Position numbers and translations under genes: made by a program. The notes beneath the pieces were generated by a model. That model was not told the origin of the DNA and searched no databases. It saw only the letters and a program-made list of their open reading frames with translations. From an uncultured Burkholderiales bacterium (GTDB taxonomy: Bacteria > Pseudomonadota > Gammaproteobacteria > Burkholderiales > Burkholderiaceae_E), in assembly GCA_903923345.1 (NCBI GenBank), contig CAIXXI010000399.1, forward strand, positions 1 through 5,512: a stretch of DNA of 5,512 bases. The letters run 5' to 3'. Positions 1-4,991 of this stretch are shown here, one piece after another; positions within the stretch are counted from its first letter, which is position 1; the number at the start of each line of letters is the position of its first letter.

Positions 1-989
1 CCGGCGAAGACCGATTCATGATCAACATGCCGCTGTTTCACATCGGCGGGATGGGCGTGCTGTTCGTGATGTTCGTGCGCGGCGGATCGGTTTCGGTGCT
101 CGATCGATTCGACACCGGCAGTTTCCTCGACACGGTGCGGCGCACCGGCACCAGCGCAGTCTTCCTGCTCGGTGTGATGGCGAGCTTTCTGGAAAAGCTC
201 CCGGCCAGCCCGAGCGATGCCGACTCGCCACTGCGCCTGGCCTTCATGGTGCCGCTGGCCGGCGACATCGAGGCCTTCTCGCGGCGCTTTGGTTGCGACA
301 TCTACACCATCTTCAACATGACCGAAATTTCCACGCCGATCATCTCGCAGGCCAATCCGCTGGCGCGGGGCACCTGCGGAAAGCAGCGCGAGGGCGTCGA
401 GGTGAGGCTGGTCGATGGCAATGACTGCGAGGTGCCGCTGGGCACGGTGGGCGAGATGATCGTGCGCACCGATCGGCCCTGGGGCATGAACAGCGGCTAC
501 TACAAGAATCCGCAGGCCACTGCCTCGTCATGGCGCAATGGCTGGTTCCACACCGGTGATGCGTTTCGCAAGGACGCAGAGGGCTTTTTCTATTTCGTGG
601 ACCGCATGAAAGATGCGATTCGCCGTCGAGGCGAGAACATTTCCTCGTTCGAGGTCGAGGCCGACGTGCAGGCCCATCCCGATGTTCGCGAGGTTGCGGC
701 CATTGGTGTGCCCAACGAAATGAGCGAAGAAGATGTGCTGGTGGTGGTGGCGCCTGTCGAAGGGCGCCAGATCGATCCGGCACAACTGCTCGAATTCCTG
801 CGCCCGCGCATGGCGCATTTCATGATCCCGCGCTATGTGCGCGTGCTGCCCGAACTGCCCAAGACGCCGACTGCCAAGGTGATGAAGCACGAGCTGCGTC
901 AGCAGGGCGTGACCGCCGACACCTGGGACCGTGAGCACGCCGGTATCCAGATCAAATCCGACCGATTTTCCAGGACCCAAGACGCATGA
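1..989 (+). CDS. CaiC-like AMP-forming acyl-CoA ligase (5' end missing)
   Basis: This would activate a carboxylic acid to its CoA thioester with ATP, through an acyl-AMP intermediate, in the cytoplasm. The frame is open from base 3; the true start lies outside the window. Counting from the Met at base 18, visible motifs are a PLFHI segment (5-9), FNMTE (99-103, the usual YGxTE motif), WFHTGD (176-181, ribose-binding Asp), the hinge DRMKDAIRRRGENIS (195-209) and a C-terminal PKTPTAKVMK (281-290). In the last, K287 is the expected catalytic Lys and the usual preceding Gly is Ala. The RRRGENISSFEVE block and the TWDRE ending resemble crotonobetaine/carnitine-CoA ligases (about 517 residues), so roughly 190 N-terminal residues with the phosphate-binding loop are missing. 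The stop overlaps the next gene's start (ATGA), implying one transcript. Family assignment is strong. The substrate is unknown; carnitine itself is unlikely to be inferable. Confidence 0.93.
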   Translation, partial: GEDRFMINMPLFHIGGMGVLFVMFVRGGSVSVLDRFDTGSFLDTVRRTGTSAVFLLGVMASFLEKLPASPSDADSPLRLAFMVPLAGDIEAFSRRFGCDIYTIFNMTEISTPIISQANPLARGTCGKQREGVEVRLVDGNDCEVPLGTVGEMIVRTDRPWGMNSGYYKNPQATASSWRNGWFHTGDAFRKDAEGFFYFVDRMKDAIRRRGENISSFEVEADVQAHPDVREVAAIGVPNEMSEEDVLVVVAPVEGRQIDPAQLLEFLRPRMAHFMIPRYVRVLPELPKTPTAKVMKHELRQQGVTADTWDREHAGIQIKSDRFSRTQDA

Positions 990-2890
990 CCGATATTCAA
1001 CGCGACGATGCCCTGAAGCAGGCATCCGTCCCCACCCTGTTGATGTGCCTGGCGCAGATCACCCGTGATCCACGCTGGCTTCAGGAACCCTTCCTGCCCA
1101 AACGCGATATCTCGATCTTCGCCGAGCCCACCGGTGGCCTGTCGCCGCAGGCTCAGCAGACCGTGCGCGACAGCCTGGCGCTTGTGCTCGATGAACTCGC
1201 AAGCGGACAGCGCAGCCTGCCGCCCCTGCCGACCGAAGCCGAGCTGGTCGAGCTGATGAGTGTCTGCCTGGGCGAGCGGGTGCCGCCCGAGTACGCACCG
1301 ATGGCGATGGAGGAAATGGGCTTTCGCGACCGCACGCTTGCCTGGCGCAAGCCGCCGCCAGCCGCGCGGCTGGCGACTTTCCGGGTGATGGTGATCGGGG
1401 CTGGCTTCACCGGCTTGTGTGCGGCCTACCGGCTCAAGCAGATGGGCTTTGCCTTCGAGGTCGTCGAGAAAAATCCCGAGCTCGGCGGCACCTGGTTCGA
1501 GAACCACTACCCGGAAGCCGGGGTCGACACACCCAATCATTTCTACTCGTATTCCTTCGCGCCCAACACCGGCTGGAGCAGCAACTATTCCAAGCGCGAT
1601 GAGATGCTCGACTACCAGCGCAAGGTCGCAGCCGACCTCGACCTGCGCCGGCACATCGACTTCGGTGTCGAAGTCCTCAAGATGGACTGGCATGAAGACC
1701 GGCGCCGCTGGGAGGTCACCACCCGCGAGCCGGATGGCAGCACGCGCAGCCGCTGGGCCGATGCCGTCATCACGGCGATGGGGTTTCTGAATCGACCCAA
1801 GCTGGGCTCGATTCGGGGCATCGACACCTTCACCGGACAGAGCTGGCATTCGGCACGCTGGCGCGATGATGTGCCGCTCGAGGGCAAGCGCATCGGGGTG
1901 ATCGGCACCGGGGCCAGCGCCATGCAGTTCCTGCGCTCGGTCGCAGCCCAGGCGGCCCAGGTGACGGTCTTTCAGCGATCGCCGCAGTGGGCGCGCCCAC
2001 CGCAGGACTACCACGGCACGGTCAGCACCGAGTCGAAATGGCTGCTGCAGAACATCCCCTACTACTACGCCTGGTATCGATTCGGCCTGATGTGGCGCTT
2101 CGGTGATGGCCTGCTGCCGACCGTGCGTCGCGACCCGAACTGGCCAACGCCGCAACGTTCGATGAACCATCGCAATGATCGCCAGCGCCAGCAGCTCACC
2201 GATCATCTGCTCAAGGAACTCGATGGCCGGCCGGACCTGATCGAGAAGTGCTTGCCCGACTATCCGCCCTACGGCAAGCGCATCCTGATCGACAACGGCT
2301 GGTATCAGGCCTTGAAGCGGCCCAATGTCGAGCTGGTGACCGAGGCGGTCGATCATGTCGAGGGCGGCGAGATCGTCGATGCCAACGGGCGTCGCCATGC
2401 AGTCGATGTGATCCTGCTGGCCACCGGCTTCGAGCCTGGCAAGCTGCTGTGGCCCATCGAAATTCGGGGGCGGGACGGCCTGCTGTTAAGCGATGTCTGG
2501 GCCAACGACCAGCCGCGCGCGCACCTGGGCATCACCATGCCCGGATTCCCGAATCTGTTCGTGACCACCGGCCCGAATACCGGCTTGGCCCACGGCGGCA
2601 GCGCGATCTTTGTTTCCGAGGTTCAGGTGCGCTACATCACCGCCATGCTGCGGGAAATGTTCGAGCGCAGCCTCTCCGATGTCGAGGTCCTTGCGCCGGT
2701 TCACGATGCCTACAATGAACGGGTCGACGCTGAGCACGCCGAACTGGTCTGGACGCATCCCGGCATGCGCAACTGGTATCGCAATGCACAGGGGCGGGTC
2801 TTTGCGGTGATGCCCTGGCGTCTGGTCGACTACTGGCAGATGACCCACGAACCCGATCTGTCCGAGTTCAGGACTCAATCGACGGTCTGA
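986..2890 (+). CDS. Baeyer-Villiger monooxygenase, 4-hydroxyacetophenone monooxygenase type
   Basis: This is an FAD- and NADPH-dependent type I Baeyer-Villiger monooxygenase, which would insert one oxygen atom next to a ketone carbonyl to give an ester or lactone. The 634 residues match the long HAPMO type (about 640). A helical N-terminal extension (about 1-130) precedes the FAD-binding fold with GAGFTG (138-143) and GGTW (167-170). D181, in a VDTPNHFYSYSF block, fits the conserved active-site Asp. The family fingerprint is FTGQSWHSARW (282-292), followed by Arg instead of the usual Pro or Asp. The NADPH-binding fold has GTGASA (307-312) and FQRS (329-332). K431-R432 in YGKR fit the NADP-contacting Lys and catalytic Arg. 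ATGF (479-482) and a TGPNTGLAHGG block (528-538) follow. The start is taken at the ATGA overlap with the ligase stop, with a weak AGGA 10 bases upstream. The substrate, aryl or aliphatic ketone, cannot be told. No esterase that would hydrolyse the product is visible. Confidence 0.95.
   Translation: MTDIQRDDALKQASVPTLLMCLAQITRDPRWLQEPFLPKRDISIFAEPTGGLSPQAQQTVRDSLALVLDELASGQRSLPPLPTEAELVELMSVCLGERVPPEYAPMAMEEMGFRDRTLAWRKPPPAARLATFRVMVIGAGFTGLCAAYRLKQMGFAFEVVEKNPELGGTWFENHYPEAGVDTPNHFYSYSFAPNTGWSSNYSKRDEMLDYQRKVAADLDLRRHIDFGVEVLKMDWHEDRRRWEVTTREPDGSTRSRWADAVITAMGFLNRPKLGSIRGIDTFTGQSWHSARWRDDVPLEGKRIGVIGTGASAMQFLRSVAAQAAQVTVFQRSPQWARPPQDYHGTVSTESKWLLQNIPYYYAWYRFGLMWRFGDGLLPTVRRDPNWPTPQRSMNHRNDRQRQQLTDHLLKELDGRPDLIEKCLPDYPPYGKRILIDNGWYQALKRPNVELVTEAVDHVEGGEIVDANGRRHAVDVILLATGFEPGKLLWPIEIRGRDGLLLSDVWANDQPRAHLGITMPGFPNLFVTTGPNTGLAHGGSAIFVSEVQVRYITAMLREMFERSLSDVEVLAPVHDAYNERVDAEHAELVWTHPGMRNWYRNAQGRVFAVMPWRLVDYWQMTHEPDLSEFRTQSTV
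1356..1375. repeat. Perfect 20-bp palindrome inside the monooxygenase gene
   Basis: The sequence CGCCAGCCGCGCGGCTGGCG reads the same on both strands, with no mismatch and no spacer. It encodes about residues 124-130, in the Pro/Ala-rich joint between the N-terminal extension and the FAD-binding fold. As RNA it could form an 8-bp GC stem with a 4-base loop. No function is claimed. Confidence 0.9.
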
Positions 2891-2899
2891 TTGACGCAG

Positions 2900-2919
2900 C
2901 GCGGCGCACCCACGCCGCG
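2900..2919. terminator. GC hairpin between convergent genes, possible bidirectional terminator
   Basis: Arms CGCGGCG (2900-2906) and CGCCGCG (2913-2919) are perfect inverted repeats around a 6-base loop, in the 33-base gap between the ends of the monooxygenase and CoA-transferase genes. The position suits a shared transcription end or an RNA-protecting stem. Neither side carries a run of T, so it is not a classical intrinsic terminator and its activity is uncertain. Confidence 0.45.
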
Positions 2920-2923
2920 TGAT

Positions 2924-4129
2924 TCAGGCCTTCGGTTCGATCAGGATGCCGCGCTGACGCAGGTCTGCGATCTCGTCGGCCGAAAAGCCCAGGTCGGACA
3001 GTGCTTCGCTGCCGTGAGCCCCCAGAGTCGGCCAGTCGGCCCGCGGATCGCCGGGCAGTGGTTCACTCGCACCCGGAATCCTCGGCAGCGGAAAGGATCC
3101 GACCGGTGACCAGTGCACCGTGGGTGCCGCGCGCACCGCCTGCACATGTGGGTCTTGTGACCACTGCGCCAGCGTGTTGACCGGATTGGCCAGCCCGCCC
3201 GCCTCGTTGATGCGCGCCACCCATGTCGCGGTATCGCGGGTCAGGAAGGTCTGCGCCACTGACTCGACCAGGCCGCTCAGATGCGTGGCGCGGGTCTGGA
3301 AGCTGGCATAGCGCGGATCGGCGCGCAGGTCGGGGCGTTCGAGTGCCGAGCACAGTGCGGTGAACTGGTCTTCGTTGCTCAGTGCAATTCCGATCCAGGC
3401 ATCGCGTGTGCGGTAGACGCCCGCCGGCGCATTGAAGGCCTGCGGTTCGCCGTCTGCCAGGCCGGCCTCGATCACGCGCTGGCTCATCAGCGCTGCGGCT
3501 GCCTGCATCAGCGAAATGTCGAGTTTTTGTCCGGGCCCGCCTCGAAATCGGGCAAACAGTGCAGCCGACAGCGCCTGAAACGCGTACAGGCCGGTGGTCA
3601 TGTCGACCACCAGAAAGCCCACGCGGCTGGGGCTGCCCTGAGCATCCCGGTTCACCGCCATCATCCCGGAGAAGGCCTGGATGACGGTGTCGGTGGCCGG
3701 CCGCTCCGAGTAGGGGCCGTCTTGACCGTAGCCGCTGATCGAGGCGTAAATCAGGCCCGGGCTTGTGGCGGCAAGGGCGGTGTAGTCCAGGCCGAGCCGC
3801 GCGGCCACGCCGGGCCGAAAGCCTTCGAGCACGATATCGCACTGGCTGGCAGCGCGCTGCACCACCTGCGTGGCCCCAGGCTGCTTGAGGTCGATCATCA
3901 GGCTGCGCTTGCCGCGATTGCAACTGAGCGACAAGGGGGACTGATCGCCATAGCGTGAACCGATCCCCCGACTCCAGTCGCCTTGCGGCGGTTCAAGCTT
4001 GATCACGGTGGCGCCGTGCTGGGCAAAAAGCATCGCGCAGTACGGGCCGGCCAGCCCCTGGCTGGCATCAAAAATCCGGATGCCTTCATAAGCCAGATTC
4101 GGTGTGCTGTTCGGGGTGTTCTGATCCAT
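2924..4129 (-). CDS. Class III (CaiB/BaiF family) CoA-transferase
   Basis: Enzymes of this family move CoA from a donor thioester to a carboxylic acid through an aspartyl-CoA anhydride, as formyl-CoA:oxalate and carnitine CoA-transferases do. The protein is 401 residues from the chosen ATG, a normal length. Visible family features are the opening EGIRIFDASQGLAGPYCAMLFAQHG with KLEPPQGD shortly after, NRGKRS, the block DIVLEGFRPG, SGYGQDGPY, and VGFLVVDMTTGLYA, whose Asp (residue 176, codon 3602-3604) sits where the family's catalytic Asp lies. The start at 4129 is preferred because AAGGAG lies 6 bases upstream. The in-frame TTG at 4147 would put that ribosome site inside the gene. The gene is convergent with the monooxygenase and divergent from the lyase-like gene. 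Family is secure; acid and CoA donor are unknown. It could also act as a racemase, since alpha-methylacyl-CoA racemases share the fold. Confidence 0.93.
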   Translation of the reverse strand: MDQNTPNSTPNLAYEGIRIFDASQGLAGPYCAMLFAQHGATVIKLEPPQGDWSRGIGSRYGDQSPLSLSCNRGKRSLMIDLKQPGATQVVQRAASQCDIVLEGFRPGVAARLGLDYTALAATSPGLIYASISGYGQDGPYSERPATDTVIQAFSGMMAVNRDAQGSPSRVGFLVVDMTTGLYAFQALSAALFARFRGGPGQKLDISLMQAAAALMSQRVIEAGLADGEPQAFNAPAGVYRTRDAWIGIALSNEDQFTALCSALERPDLRADPRYASFQTRATHLSGLVESVAQTFLTRDTATWVARINEAGGLANPVNTLAQWSQDPHVQAVRAAPTVHWSPVGSFPLPRIPGASEPLPGDPRADWPTLGAHGSEALSDLGFSADEIADLRQRGILIEPKA

Positions 4130-4135
4130 GAAGGT

Positions 4136-4141
4136 CTCCTT
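4136..4141 (-). promoter_or_regulatory. Ribosome binding site that sets the CoA-transferase start
   Basis: The bottom strand reads AAGGAG here, 6 bases before the ATG at 4129-4127. A strong Shine-Dalgarno site at good spacing favours this ATG over the upstream in-frame TTG at 4147. Confidence 0.75.
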
Positions 4142-4195
4142 GGGCAATCAGCAGACAAGCTGGCACATTGTGACCGACCCGTCGAATCAACACCC

Positions 4196-4200
4196 AGGAG
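4196..4200 (+). promoter_or_regulatory. Ribosome binding site that sets the lyase-like gene start
   Basis: AGGAG lies 5 bases before the ATG at 4206. This supports 4206 over the earlier in-frame ATG at 4128, which has no good ribosome site of its own and would overlap the start of the divergent gene. Confidence 0.75.
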
Positions 4201-4205
4201 AGCTG

Positions 4206-4991
4206 ATGAGCAACCGCCCCGCACCCACCACCGCGATCTGTACCGCAGACGCGACCAGCATCACGATTCGGGGCGAAAGCCTGGTCGACGACCTGATCGG
4301 CAAGCTGTCCTTCACCGAGATGATTTTGTTCCAGATGCTCGGCACCAAGCCCACGCCGACTCAGACCGTGCTGCTCGATGCGGTGCTGGTCACGCTGATG
4401 GAGCATGGCTTTACGCCCAGCGCGATCGTCACCCGCCTGATCTACGACTCGGCCCCGGAGGCCTTGCAGTCGGCCGTGGCCGCCGGGCTGCTGGGTGTGG
4501 GCAGCACCTTCATCGGCACGATGGAGGGCTGCTCGGTATTGATCGACGAAATGCTGGCTGCACCCGAAGGGGTGGCTGCGCGCGCAGCGGTGATCGCCGA
4601 TCGATTCCGGGCCGAGCGCAAGCCGCTGCATGGATTCGGGCATCCGTATCACAAGCCTGATGATCCGCGACCGGCGCGGCTCTTCGAGCTGGCAGCGCAA
4701 CAGGGTGTGGCGGGCCGACACATCGCCGCGCTGCGCACCCTGTCAGCTGAAGTCGACCGCGCCTACGGCCGACACATCACGATCAATGCGACCGGCGCGA
4801 TTGCCGCGGTGCTGGGCGAGATCGGGATCCCGCAGGTGGTGATGCGCGGGATCGCGGTCATCAGCCGGTCGGCCGGTCTTGTGGGGCACATCCTGGAAGA
4901 GCGCGAACGGCCCACGGCGCGCTTCATCTGGGATCAGGTCGAGCACGGCATCGAATACACCGGCCCGACTCAGCGCGGCACGTCGCCCTGA
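4206..4991 (+). CDS. Citryl-CoA lyase-like protein (short citrate synthase fold)
   Basis: The 261-residue protein resembles the small citrate-synthase-fold proteins annotated as citryl-CoA lyase and the C-terminal lyase part of ATP-citrate lyase. Such enzymes split citryl-CoA or a related 3-hydroxyacyl-CoA into acetyl-CoA and a keto acid. By eye, H67 (MEHGFTPSA) fits the first active-site His and H146 in GFGHPYHKPDDPR (143-155) fits the second. RSAGLVGHILEE (221-232) is the typical C-terminal CoA-side block. INATG (193-197) occupies the place of the NVDG motif, so the expected catalytic Asp is Thr196. The synthase LHGxAN motif is also absent, which agrees with a lyase rather than a synthase. 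At 261 residues it lacks the large N-terminal part of full citrate synthases (about 430). The start at 4206 follows AGGAG. The fold is fairly sure, but the reaction is not; a different acyl-CoA substrate or a non-catalytic role is possible. Confidence 0.82.
   Translation: MSNRPAPTTAICTADATSITIRGESLVDDLIGKLSFTEMILFQMLGTKPTPTQTVLLDAVLVTLMEHGFTPSAIVTRLIYDSAPEALQSAVAAGLLGVGSTFIGTMEGCSVLIDEMLAAPEGVAARAAVIADRFRAERKPLHGFGHPYHKPDDPRPARLFELAAQQGVAGRHIAALRTLSAEVDRAYGRHITINATGAIAAVLGEIGIPQVVMRGIAVISRSAGLVGHILEERERPTARFIWDQVEHGIEYTGPTQRGTSP

Larger units (their letters stand above)
4130..4205. promoter_or_regulatory. Divergent intergenic control region with small palindrome
   Basis: These 76 bases separate the starts of the CoA-transferase (leftward) and the lyase-like gene (rightward), so promoters for both should lie here or just inside the genes. 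A 9-base palindrome, CACATTGTG (4164-4172), sits near the middle and could be an operator half or core. I see no convincing -35/-10 pair on either strand. The best rightward candidate, TTGGGC (4140-4145) and GCACAT (4163-4168) at 17-base spacing, is weak. Confidence 0.4.

Noticed and set aside
1987..2000. 14-bp palindrome GTGGGCGCGCCCAC in the monooxygenase gene
   Set aside because: A dyad of this length is expected about once by chance in GC-rich DNA of this size, and nothing around it suggests a role.
899..2398. Long open frame of about 499 codons on the - strand
   Set aside because: It lies antisense to the well-supported monooxygenase gene, shows no recognisable motif, and long antisense open frames are common in GC-rich coding DNA.
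3063..3958. Open frames on both strands inside the CoA-transferase gene (3281-3958 + and 3063-3923 -)
   Set aside because: Both overlap the clear CoA-transferase frame fully, have Arg/Gly/Ala-rich shadow composition and match no family I know.
4130..4147. TTG start at 4147 for the CoA-transferase
   Set aside because: It would place the AAGGAG ribosome site inside the coding region; the ATG at 4129 is correctly spaced from it.
4128..4205. 26-residue N-terminal extension of the lyase-like protein from the ATG at 4128
   Set aside because: The segment has no conserved look, overlaps the divergent gene's start codon and lacks a ribosome site, while AGGAG precedes the ATG at 4206.
3983..4660. Open frame of about 225 codons on the + strand spanning the divergent gap
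   Set aside because: It runs antisense through the CoA-transferase start and out of frame through the lyase-like gene, and both of those have strong family support.
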